Below are positions 32,735 to 44,405 of a stretch of 64,000 nt of DNA, piece after piece. The stretch is from Streptomyces sp. NBC_01485 (lineage in GTDB: Bacteria > Actinomycetota > Actinomycetes > Streptomycetales > Streptomycetaceae), in the NCBI RefSeq assembly GCF_036227125.1, contig NZ_CP109435.1, positions 930,001 to 994,000 on the forward strand. The letters run 5' to 3'. The notes under the pieces were generated by a model. It did not search any database and was not told the origin of the DNA. It was given only the letters and a program-made list of their open reading frames with translations. Position 1 is the first letter of the stretch. The number at the start of each line of letters is the position of its first letter. Position numbers and translations under genes: made by a program.

Positions 32735-34035
32735 GCCGGGGCCTCGTCGAAGTCGCGCATCCGCCGCAGCGGCGAGCACAGCAGGATCAGCGGGGTGAGC
32801 GTCAGCCCAACCGTCAGGATCCACAACGCGCCGCGCACACCCGCCAGTTCACCGAGGGCACCGGCCAGCAGACCGCTCACCGGCAGCACTCCCCACACCA
32901 GGAACCGCATGGTGGCCGTCATCCGGCCGAGCAGGTGCGGCGGGCAGACGGTCTGCCGGTAGGCGACCTGGCAGATGTTGTACGTGGTCACGCCCGCCGA
33001 CTGCACCAGCGCGCCCAGGACGAACAGGCCCGTCCGCCAGCCCTCCCCGGCCAGCGGGAGCAGCAGGCCGAAGGGCATGGCGGCCAGCAGGGACAGCCAC
33101 GTCAGCCGGGCCGCGCCCAGCCGGCGGGAGAGCCGCTGCGTGACGAGCGCGGCGAGGACCGAGCCGAGCGCGGCCGTGGCGAGCACCCAGCCGACCGCCG
33201 CGGGCGGCAGGCCGACGGTGCGGGTCAGGAACAGTGTCTCCAGGGCGAAGATGCCGCTGAGGAAGAGGTTCACCGATGCCGTGCTGAGCGCGATCAGGCG
33301 CAGCACGCGGTGGCCCAGGACGTGGTGGAGTCCTTCCCTGATCTCCGGCCAGAGGCCGCCGCGCCCGGACGGTGCCGGGGCGGGCCGTTCCTCCCTCGCC
33401 TCGATGCGGCCCAGCAGGACCGCGGAGATGAGGGAGGTGACGGCCTGCCCGGCCAGGGTGCCGGCCGGTCCGAGGAGTTGGACGAGGAAGCCCGCCGCGC
33501 CGGGGCCGGCCAGTTCGGCGCCCGAACGCACGGTCTCCAGACGCGAGTTGCCCTCGATCAGCGTCGACTTGCCGACCAGGGCGGGCAGATAGCTCTGGTC
33601 GGCCACGTCGCCGAACAGCCGCGCGCAGCCCAGCAGCAGGGCGACGTTGTACAGCAGCGGCATGGAGTGGGCGTCCAGCAGCCAGGCCACCGGCACCGCG
33701 GTGAGCAGCACGGCCCGCGCCAGGTCGGCGGCGATCATGACGTCGCGGCGCCGCATCCGGTCGACCCAGGCGCCGGCCGGCAGTCCGAGCAGCAGGAACG
33801 CGGCGTTCTCGGCGGCGGCGAGCAGACCGGCCTGCCACGCGGAGGCGTGCAGCGTGAGCACGGCGGTGAGCGGCAGGGCCACGTACGTGACGCTGTTGCC
33901 GAGTTCGTTGCACACGTGCGAGGCCATGAACCGGCGGAAGTCGCGCCGCTGCCGCGGGGAGGGCTCGGGGCCGTCCGGCCCGGAGGCGGAGTCCGCGCCG
34001 ACGGTGGGATCGGGGGCGGCGGTGGGCTGGGACAC
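32728..34035 (-). CDS. MFS exporter, probable peptide efflux and self-protection
   Basis: The product has 435 residues from the GTG at 34035. About 12 membrane helices are visible after a disordered N-terminus (RRDFRRFMASHVCNELGNSVTYVALPLTAVLTL). It is of the MFS_3/EntS type, with loop motifs GLPAGAWVDRMRRRDVMIAADLARAVLLTAVPVAW and CPPHLLGRMTATMRFLVWGVLPVSGLLAGALGE. EntS-type carriers export siderophores and other peptides. It is the last gene of the NRPS operon, separated from the A-domain gene by 99 bp that hold a G-rich repeat. Export of the cluster's peptide is inferred. Confidence 0.85.
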   Translation of the reverse strand: MSQPTAAPDPTVGADSASGPDGPEPSPRQRRDFRRFMASHVCNELGNSVTYVALPLTAVLTLHASAWQAGLLAAAENAAFLLLGLPAGAWVDRMRRRDVMIAADLARAVLLTAVPVAWLLDAHSMPLLYNVALLLGCARLFGDVADQSYLPALVGKSTLIEGNSRLETVRSGAELAGPGAAGFLVQLLGPAGTLAGQAVTSLISAVLLGRIEAREERPAPAPSGRGGLWPEIREGLHHVLGHRVLRLIALSTASVNLFLSGIFALETLFLTRTVGLPPAAVGWVLATAALGSVLAALVTQRLSRRLGAARLTWLSLLAAMPFGLLLPLAGEGWRTGLFVLGALVQSAGVTTYNICQVAYRQTVCPPHLLGRMTATMRFLVWGVLPVSGLLAGALGELAGVRGALWILTVGLTLTPLILLCSPLRRMRDFDEAPAQ

Positions 34036-34084
34036 GGGGTTCCTTGTCTGGTGGGCGGGGAGGGGTCCGGGGCCGGACCCGTCC

Positions 34085-34132
34085 GGGCGGTCAGGCGGTC
34101 GGGCGGTCGGGCGGTCGGGCGGTCGGGCGGTG
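34085..34132. repeat. Octamer tandem repeat, G-rich, in the operon
   Basis: About six units of GGGCGGTC run from 34085 to 34132 with one variant, in the 99-bp gap between the free A-domain gene and the exporter gene. The plus strand has regularly spaced GGG runs and could form a quadruplex; the mRNA carries the C-rich strand. Confidence 0.8.
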
Positions 34133-34134
34133 GT

Positions 34135-35706
34135 TCAGACGAGCTCGGGGAGCGGCGGTTCCACGGCCGCCGCCTCCGGGGGGAACGGGTCCGGCAGGGC
34201 GCGCACGTCGAGCTTGCCGCCCGGGGTGCGCGGGAGCCGGGGCAGGACGCACACCCGGGCCGGGACGAGATGGCCCGGCACCCGCGCGGCCACGTGCCGC
34301 CGCAACTCGGCGGCGTCCAGCGGCCGTCCGGGGGCGGCGGCGACGTAGGCCGCCACCTGGGGCTCGCCCCCGTGCCGTACGGCGCGGGCGACGACGTCCA
34401 CCACGTCCGGGTGAGCGGCGACGGCGGTCTCGACCTCCTTGAGCTCCACCCGGTGACCGCGGATCTTGACCTGGTCGTCGGCGCGGCCCAGGAAGCGCAG
34501 CGTGCCGTCCGGGGCGCGCGTGACCCGGTCCCCCGTCCGGTACATCCGCTCCCCCGGCCCGGCGGCGAACGGGTCGGCGACGAACCGCTCGGCGGTCAGG
34601 GCGGGCCGGTCGTGGTAGCCGCGGGCCAGACAGGACCCCGCGAGGTACAGTTCGCCGGCCTCGCCGTCCGCCGTGCGCTGCAGCGCCTCGTCCAGGACGT
34701 AGGCGCGCACCCCGGGCAGCGGCACCCCGAGCGGGATGACCTCGTCGGCGGTGCCTGCGAGCGCCCCGGCGTGCGCCTCGTGGCAGGTGGCGGTGATCGT
34801 CGACTCGGTGAGGCCGTAGGCGCTGGTGACGGGCGGCCCGCCGGCCGCGTACCAGCGGACCAGGTCGGCGGTGCGGCCCGCGTCGCTGCCGATGACCACG
34901 TGGCGCAGGGCGGCCGGCAGCGGCCGGGGCCGGCGTTCGACGTCCTTGGCCCACTGCGTCCAGTACGGGGTGGGCAGGTTGACGAGGGTGACGGCCCGTT
35001 CGGTGAGGAAGGGCTCCAGTTCGGCGGGCGAGACCACGTTGTCGTCGACGAACACGGCCGTGCCGCCCGTGCACCAGGTGGGCAGGGCCTCCTCCAGTGA
35101 CACGTCGAAGGCGGGCGCGGCGAACTGGAGCACCCGGTCGGCGGCGGTCAGGCCGTAGCGCTCGGCGAGCACGCCGGTCTGCCGGGCCAGGCCCGCGTGG
35201 CCGACGGCGACCGGCTTGGGCCTGCCGGTCGAGCCGGAGGTGAACAGGACGTAGGCGAGCGACCCGGGGGCGACGGCGGCCGGTTCGGGTCCGGCGCCAT
35301 GGGCGTCGCCCCGGGTCCCCGCCCAGAACAGTTCCTCGCCGCACCGGCGTTGGAGTCCGGCCGCGGTCGCGTGGCCGGTGACGACCGCGTGCCGGGTGCC
35401 GGTGGCGGCCAGCAGGGCGCGCAGCCGTTCTTCGGGGGCGGCGGGGTCGACGAGCAGCGGCGCGGCGCCGGCGTACCAGACGCCCAGGACGGCGACGGCC
35501 CAGTCGCCGCCCCGGCCCACCCCGACGAGCACGGTGTCCTCGGGGCCCGCGCCGGCGGCGCGCAGCTCCCCGGCGACGGCACGGGCCCGCCGGTCGAGCC
35601 GGCGGTAGGTCAGCTCGCCCTCGGGTGCGCTCACGGCCGTCGCGTCGGGCGTCCGGCCCGCCTGCCGCGCGATGCGCAGGGGGACGGGGATGTCGTCGGG
35701 GTTCAT
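34135..35706 (-). CDS. Free-standing NRPS adenylation domain
   Basis: The product has 523 residues from the ATG at 35706 (AGGAGA upstream); the frame is open to 35751. It activates an amino acid as the AMP ester. Core motifs are present: [21 protein letters not shown] (A3), FDVSLEEALPTW (A4), SAYGLTESTI (A5), GELYLAGSCLARGY (A6), YRTGD (A7), GRADDQVKIRGHRVELKEVE (A8) and LPRTPGGKLDVRALP (A10 with its Lys). There is no condensation or carrier domain. Reading the pocket by eye gives D-V-E-N-V-G-A-I-T-K. The acidic Glu at the third position recalls some ornithine-type codes, but I cannot assign a substrate. It probably loads the PCP-E protein (42266-44095), which lacks an A domain. MbtH dependence is possible. 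Confidence 0.9.
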   Translation of the reverse strand: MNPDDIPVPLRIARQAGRTPDATAVSAPEGELTYRRLDRRARAVAGELRAAGAGPEDTVLVGVGRGGDWAVAVLGVWYAGAAPLLVDPAAPEERLRALLAATGTRHAVVTGHATAAGLQRRCGEELFWAGTRGDAHGAGPEPAAVAPGSLAYVLFTSGSTGRPKPVAVGHAGLARQTGVLAERYGLTAADRVLQFAAPAFDVSLEEALPTWCTGGTAVFVDDNVVSPAELEPFLTERAVTLVNLPTPYWTQWAKDVERRPRPLPAALRHVVIGSDAGRTADLVRWYAAGGPPVTSAYGLTESTITATCHEAHAGALAGTADEVIPLGVPLPGVRAYVLDEALQRTADGEAGELYLAGSCLARGYHDRPALTAERFVADPFAAGPGERMYRTGDRVTRAPDGTLRFLGRADDQVKIRGHRVELKEVETAVAAHPDVVDVVARAVRHGGEPQVAAYVAAAPGRPLDAAELRRHVAARVPGHLVPARVCVLPRLPRTPGGKLDVRALPDPFPPEAAAVEPPLPELV

Positions 35707-35743
35707 CAGGGTCTGTCTCCTGGTCGGTGCTGCCGGGCGGGCG

Positions 35744-38700
35744 TCAGGCACGGTCGCGGGCGCGTGGGCGCAGCGCCGGGCGGGCCGGGGCGGGGGCGGC
35801 CGTCAGACGGGCCGCGATGCCGGCCGGGGTGGGGGTCTCGAAGAGGTCGCGGATGGTCAGGTGCGCGCCGAGTTCGGTGCGCAGCCGTCCGGTCAGCCGG
35901 GCGGCGAGGAGGGAGTGGCCGCCGTGGGCGAAGAAGTCGTCGTCGGGTCCGGCGGCGGCGAGGCCGAGTACGGCTCCGAAGTGGGCGCAGACCGTCTGTT
36001 CGACGGCGTTCGCCGGGGCGCGTCCGGCTGGCCGGGCGAGGTCCGCCGGGTCGGGCAGGGCCTTGCGGTCGATCTTGCCGTTGGTGGTCAGCGGCAGGGC
36101 GGGCAGCGGCAGCAGCAGCGAGGGCACCATGTAGTTCGGCAGACTCCGCGACAGCGCCGCGCGGATGCCGTCGGCGTCCGCCTCTCCGGTGAACCAGCCG
36201 ACGAGCCGCTGCTGTCCGGCGCCGTCCCGGTCCACGGTCACCACCGCGTCCCCCACGCCCGGCACGGCCCGCAACGCGGTCTCCACCTCGCCGAGTTCGA
36301 TGCGGTTGCCGCGGACCTTGACCTGGTGGTCCTGGCGTCCGAGGAAGTCCAGCTGGCCGTCGGCGCGCAGCCGGGCCAGGTCGCCGGTGCGGTACATGCG
36401 GGCGCCGGGCTCGCCGGCGAACGGGTCGGGGACGTAGCGCTCGCTGCTGCGGCGGGGCTCGCCCAGGTAGCCGGGCCCGACGCCGGTGCCCGCGATGAAG
36501 AGCTCGCCGGGGACGCCGGGCGGCACGGGCGCGAGCGACGGATCGAGGATGTAGAGCCGGTTGTTGCGCAGCGGCCTGCCGACCGGCAGCCGGCCCTGTT
36601 CGAGCAGGCCGGTCACGTCCCGGCCGATGACGGCGTGCGTGTTGTCGTCCGAGCACTCGGTGAGCCCGTAGGCGTTGACGATCGCCGCTTCGGGGTGGCG
36701 GTCGTACCAGCGGGTGCACAGTTCCGGCGGCAGGACCTCGCCGTTGACGACGAACCAGCGCAGCGCCGGGAGCGCGGGCTCGGGCACGCCTGAGTCCCAC
36801 AGGTCGAGGGCGGCGCGCACGAAGGAGGGGACGGTCTCCATGACGGTGACGCCGTGGTGGGCGACGGCGGCGAACAGGGCGTCCGGGTCGCGGGCGGTGT
36901 CACGGGAGACCAGGTGGACCCGGCCGCCGGTGATCAGCGGGGCGAGCATCTGCCACACGGAGATGTCGAAGGTGAGGGGCGCGTTCATCACCACCCGGTC
37001 GTCGGGGGTGAGGCGCAGGTCGTCGAGCTTGGCGAGCAGGTGGTTGTTCATGCCCCGCCGGTGCACCATGGCGCCCTTGGGGCGGCCGGTGGATCCGGAG
37101 GTGAAGCAGACGTAGGCCAGTGCGTCGCGCCCGCCGCCGTCCCGGGACGGCTGCCCGGACGGACGGCCGGCACCGTCGTCGAGGACCAGCACCCGTACGG
37201 GATGCCCGGCGGCCGCCGCGATCTCCTCGGCGCGCGCCCGCTGTTCGGGCGCGGTGAGCAGCCACGGCACTCCCCCGGCGGTCAGCAGAGCGGCGGTGCG
37301 CGCGACCGGGCCGACGGGGTCGAGGGGGACGTAGGCGGCCCCGGCGCCGAGGACGGCGAGGAAGGCGACGGGCACCCGGGCGGTCGGCTCGCCGAGGACC
37401 GCGACGAGGGCGCCGTCGTCCACCCCTTCCGCGCGCAGCCGCCCGGCGAGGGCGTCGGCGCGGGCGACGAGTTCGGCGTAGGTGAGTTCGCGGCCCGCGT
37501 CGTCGGTCACCGCGACGGCGTCCGGCCGCAGCTCGGCCTGGCGCCGCACCCGGTCCGTCACCTCGGCGTACTCCTCGTCGCGGACGGTGTCGTTGAACTC
37601 CACGAGCACGCGCCGCCGTTCGGCCTCCGACAGCAGGTCCACCGCGCCGGCCGGGCGGGCCGGGTCGTCGGCGACGGCTTCGAGGAGGCGGACGAGACAG
37701 TCCAGCAGGGCCTGCGCGTCGGCGGTGTCGAAGGCGTCCGGCCGGTGGTCGATCTGCAGGCGCAGCCGCTCGCCGGGGATCGCGGTCAGGGTGAGCGGAT
37801 AGTGCGCCGCGTCGTGCGGGTCGACGGCGCTCACGCGCAGCTCGCCCGTGGACAGCGCGGCGAGGCCGGCGGCGTCCACCGGATAGTTCTGGTAGGCCAC
37901 ACAGGAGTCGAACAGCTCACCGGCCCCGGCGGTGCGCTGGATCTCGGGAAGGCCGAGGTGGTGGTGTTCGATCAGCCGTGCCTGCTCGTCCTGGAGCCGG
38001 GTGAACAGGCCGACGAGCGGCTCGGTGCGGTCGACGCGGACCCGGACCGGCACCGTGTTGATGCACAGACCCACGATGTCGGCGACGCCGGGCAGTTCGG
38101 CGGGGCGTCCGCTGACGACGGCGCCGAAGACCACGTCGTCGGAGCGGAGCCGGTTCGCGAGCAGCAGCGCCCAGGAGCCCTGGAGCAGGGTGCCCGGGGT
38201 GATCCGGTGGGCGCGGGCGACGGCGGTGAGCCGCTCGGTGAGGTCGGGCGTGAGGACGGTCTCGACGCGGTGCGGCAGCAGCGCGGAGGGGCCGGTCGAG
38301 ACGGGCGCGGTGCGACTGCCGCCGGCCAGCCCGGCCAGGGCCCGGCCCCAGGCGTCGCGGGCCGCGCCGGTGTCGCGGGTGCCGAGCCAGTCCAGGAACG
38401 ACGCGTACGGCGTGACCGGGGGCAGCGGCGCGCCGTCCGGCCCTGCGTCGTGCAGGGCCAGCAGATCGCGGACCAGCACGGGCCAGGACCAGCCGTCCAG
38501 CAGTATGTGGTGGTAGGTCAGCAGCAGCCGGTGGCTCAGCGGTCCGGTGCGCAGGAGGGTGAGGCGGAGCAGCGGCGGCCGTGCCAGGTCGAAGCGCCGG
38601 GCCCGGTCCTGCGCCAGCAGCGTCCGCACGGCGGCGGCCTGTCCGTCCTCGTCCAGCGCGGAGAGGTCCCGTTCCTCCCACGGCACCCGCGCGTCGCGCC

Positions 38701-39016
38701 GTACGACCTGCGCGGGCTCGCCGGAGGCGCGGCGCAGGAACCCGGCGCGGAGGTTGGCGTGCCGCGCCAGCACGGCGTCGGCGGCCACGCGCAGTCGTAC
38801 GGCGTCCAGCGGCCCCGACAGGTCGAGCAGGAGCTGCGCCACGTAGACGTCACGCTCCCGCTCGTCGAACGACGCGTGGAAGAGGATGCCCTCTTGCAGC
38901 GGCGAGAGCGGCAGCACGTCCTCGACCTTGGACACGGCCGGGGGGACGGGCGCGGCGGAGTGGGCGGGCGGCGCGGCGGCGGGCTCGCAGGAGGCGGCGG
39001 AAGGGGTACGGCTCAC
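35744..39016 (-). CDS. NRPS module C-A-PCP
   Basis: The product has 1090 residues from the GTG at 39016 (AGGGAACC upstream). The C domain begins VEDVLPLSPLQEGILFHA and has YHHILLDGWS near residue 172; these wordings are typical of DCL domains that accept a D-amino-acid donor. The A domain (about 480-1000) has [41 protein letters not shown] and LTTNGKIDRKALP. By-eye pocket code is D-I-W-E-V-N-A-D-D-K, with three acidic pocket residues besides the first Asp. That would suit a basic residue such as a diamino acid, which is inference. The PCP has HGGHSLLAARL with the Ser near 1032. It lies 37 bp after the preceding NRPS gene and 37 bp before the A-domain gene. Confidence 0.93.
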   Translation of the reverse strand: MSRTPSAASCEPAAAPPAHSAAPVPPAVSKVEDVLPLSPLQEGILFHASFDERERDVYVAQLLLDLSGPLDAVRLRVAADAVLARHANLRAGFLRRASGEPAQVVRRDARVPWEERDLSALDEDGQAAAVRTLLAQDRARRFDLARPPLLRLTLLRTGPLSHRLLLTYHHILLDGWSWPVLVRDLLALHDAGPDGAPLPPVTPYASFLDWLGTRDTGAARDAWGRALAGLAGGSRTAPVSTGPSALLPHRVETVLTPDLTERLTAVARAHRITPGTLLQGSWALLLANRLRSDDVVFGAVVSGRPAELPGVADIVGLCINTVPVRVRVDRTEPLVGLFTRLQDEQARLIEHHHLGLPEIQRTAGAGELFDSCVAYQNYPVDAAGLAALSTGELRVSAVDPHDAAHYPLTLTAIPGERLRLQIDHRPDAFDTADAQALLDCLVRLLEAVADDPARPAGAVDLLSEAERRRVLVEFNDTVRDEEYAEVTDRVRRQAELRPDAVAVTDDAGRELTYAELVARADALAGRLRAEGVDDGALVAVLGEPTARVPVAFLAVLGAGAAYVPLDPVGPVARTAALLTAGGVPWLLTAPEQRARAEEIAAAAGHPVRVLVLDDGAGRPSGQPSRDGGGRDALAYVCFTSGSTGRPKGAMVHRRGMNNHLLAKLDDLRLTPDDRVVMNAPLTFDISVWQMLAPLITGGRVHLVSRDTARDPDALFAAVAHHGVTVMETVPSFVRAALDLWDSGVPEPALPALRWFVVNGEVLPPELCTRWYDRHPEAAIVNAYGLTECSDDNTHAVIGRDVTGLLEQGRLPVGRPLRNNRLYILDPSLAPVPPGVPGELFIAGTGVGPGYLGEPRRSSERYVPDPFAGEPGARMYRTGDLARLRADGQLDFLGRQDHQVKVRGNRIELGEVETALRAVPGVGDAVVTVDRDGAGQQRLVGWFTGEADADGIRAALSRSLPNYMVPSLLLPLPALPLTTNGKIDRKALPDPADLARPAGRAPANAVEQTVCAHFGAVLGLAAAGPDDDFFAHGGHSLLAARLTGRLRTELGAHLTIRDLFETPTPAGIAARLTAAPAPARPALRPRARDRA

Positions 39017-39053
39017 GGTGGTTCCCTGTGGTCGGTGGGCTGGGTGGTGGTCG

Positions 39054-42265
<3,212 letters not shown>

Positions 42266-42269
<4 letters not shown>

Positions 42270-44095
42270 AGCAGTTCTCCGAACTGGGCTTCGAAGGCGT
42301 CGAGGTCGGCCTGGCCGAGGCCGGGCAGGGACACGTCGGACGGGGTCAGTCCGGCGGCGCCGGGCGCGGACGCGTGCCGGACGAGAGCGCGCAGCACGGC
42401 GAACCACTCGTGGGCCAGGGCGTGCGCCCGGTCGGCCGGACAGGCGTTGCCCGCCCAGGTCCAGGTGGCGCTCAGGGTGGGGCCGTCGGGGCCCTCGTGG
42501 GCGGCGGCGTTGACCTCCACGGCGTGGGCCATGGCCAGGCCGTCGTCGGCCTCGTCCAGGGCGAAGTCGTGCCCGGGGGCTGCGGCCCAGTCGGCGGTGT
42601 CGCCCATGGGGAAGCGGCCGAGGTAGTTGAAGCCGATCTCGGGGACGCCGCGGGCCGCGAGGACGGGGCGGGTGCGGCTGTTGCCGTGGCGCAGCAGGCC
42701 GTGGCCGATGCCGTGGTCGGGGACCGCCCGCAGGGTCTCCTTGACCGTGCGCAGGACCGACCCGGCGGCGGGGCCGCCCGCGCGGGCGTCGTCGAGGTCG
42801 GGCCGGCCGAGGTCGAAGCGGACCGGGTACACGGTGGTGAACCAGCCGACGGTCCGGGACAGGTCGGGGGCGCCCGCGACGTCCTCGCGGCCGTGTCCCT
42901 CGACGTCGACCAGGACCGTGCCGCCGTCCGCCGGGCCCGTCACCGGGCGCCGCCAGGCGAGGATCGCGAGGGCCAGCCCGGTGAGCAGGACGTCGTTGAC
43001 GGTGCCGTTGACGACCCCGGGCACGACGGTGAGCAGCGGCCCGGCCACCTCCGGGGGCAGGGTGAGGGTGAGGCGGTGGTCCGCGGTCTCGGCGTCGAGC
43101 CGGTCCAGCGGGCAGACGCCGCCCAGGGGCTCGGGGGCGGGGCGGAGGGTCTCGGTCCAGCGCGCCGCCTCGCCCATGCGGCGGCCGGAGGTGGCGTCGG
43201 CGCGCAGCAGGTCCGCCCAGTGCGCGAACGGTGTCGGCGCGGGTTCGAGGACGGGGTCCTCGCCCACGGCGAGCCGCGCCCAGCAGGTGCGCAGGTCGTC
43301 CTGGAGGATGCGCCAGGACACGCCGTCGACGGCCAGGTGGTGCACGACCAGAGCGAGCCGGCCCTGACGGCCGGGGCCGCGGTCGACGAGTACGGCGCGC
43401 AGCATGACGCCGTCCGCCGGGGACAGCAGCCGCCGGGCGGCCCGGATCCGGTCGGTGGTGAGGGCGGGCAGCTCGGTGTCGGCGGCGTCGGGCGCGCGGA
43501 CGTGCTCGACCAGGGCGCGCGCGTCGACGGTGTCCGGCGGCGGCACGGAGCACCCGGCGGCGGCGTCGCCCGCCCCGCCGGGCACCGTGAGCCGCAGGAC
43601 GTCGTGCGTGTCGAGCAGGGCCCGCACCACGCGTACGGCGTGCTCGGCGGTGAACCCGGCGGGGGTGCGGACCACGAGCGACTGGTGGTAGGTGTCGACG
43701 GGGCCGGCGAGGCCGCCGAGCCACGCCATGATCGGGGTCGCGGCCAACGGGCCGGTGCGGCGCGGGGGTTCGGTGGGTCCCTCGCCCGCTCCGGGGCCGT
43801 CCGTCGCGCGGGCGGCGGCGGCGAGCGCGGCGACGCTCTCACTGCGCAGGACGTCGCGGGTGGTGAGCAGCAGCCCGGCCGCCCGGGCACGGCTGACGAC
43901 CTGGATGGCCTGAATGCTGTCGCCGCCGAGTTCGGTGAAGCCGTGGCCCGGGCCGACGGCGTCGGCGGCCAGCCCCAGCACCTGGGCGACCAGGCGCCGC
44001 AGGGTGTCCACGGGGCCGTTCGCGGCCGGGGCCGCCCCGGCCGGCGGCGGGGGCGGCGGGCCGGGGTCGGGCAGGGGGCGTACGGGCTCAGGCAC
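42266..44095 (-). CDS. NRPS PCP-epimerisation didomain without A domain
   Basis: The product has 609 residues from the GTG at 44095, which overlaps the MbtH gene by 8 bp. After a Pro-rich leader, residues about 30-95 are a carrier domain with LGGDSIQAIQVVSRAR (Ser near 60; GGDSI is the form usual before E domains). Residues about 120-580 are an epimerisation domain: PIMAWL, VVHHLAVDGVSWRIL (HHxxxDGxSW), EGHGRE, TVGWFTTVYPVRF, PEIGFNYLGRF. It should turn a PCP-bound L-residue into the D-form. No condensation or adenylation domain is present, so the carrier must be loaded in trans, most simply by the free A domain at 34135-35706. Confidence 0.92.
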
Positions 44096-44312
44096 GGGCC
44101 GTGTCCTGGGCGAGGGCCGCGACCAGGGACGCGGGCCGCATGTCCGTCCAGTGCCGCTCGACGTAGTCGAGGCAGTCCTGCCGGGCGTCCGGGCCGTGGA
44201 CCGTGGCCCAGCCGGCCGGGACGGGGAGGTCGGCCGGCCACAGCGAGTGCTGGAGTTCGTCGTTGCGGACGACGAGGTGGACGGTGTCGTCGTTCTCGAA
44301 GGGGTTGCTCAT
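44088..44312 (-). CDS. MbtH-like NRPS accessory protein
   Basis: The product has 74 residues (MSNPFENDDTVHLVVRNDELQHSLWPADLPVPAGWATVHGPDARQDCLDYVERHWTDMRPASL). It has the MbtH signature: N-x-E/D-x-QHSLWP, P-x-GW and CLDYVExxWTDMRP with the three Trp. These proteins bind A domains and help them fold or work. It starts the part of the operon that encodes the three smaller NRPS proteins and overlaps the PCP-E gene by 8 bp. The ATG at 44312 has a GGAG site. Confidence 0.97.
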   Translation of the reverse strand: MSNPFENDDTVHLVVRNDELQHSLWPADLPVPAGWATVHGPDARQDCLDYVERHWTDMRPASLVAALAQDTARA

Positions 44313-44405
44313 GGCGGGTCTCCTGGAGGGGTGGGTGGGGTCGCCGTACGGGTCCGTACGGGTCCGTACGGCGCACGGTGGGAAGGGGTCCGGGGTCGGG
44401 GTCGT

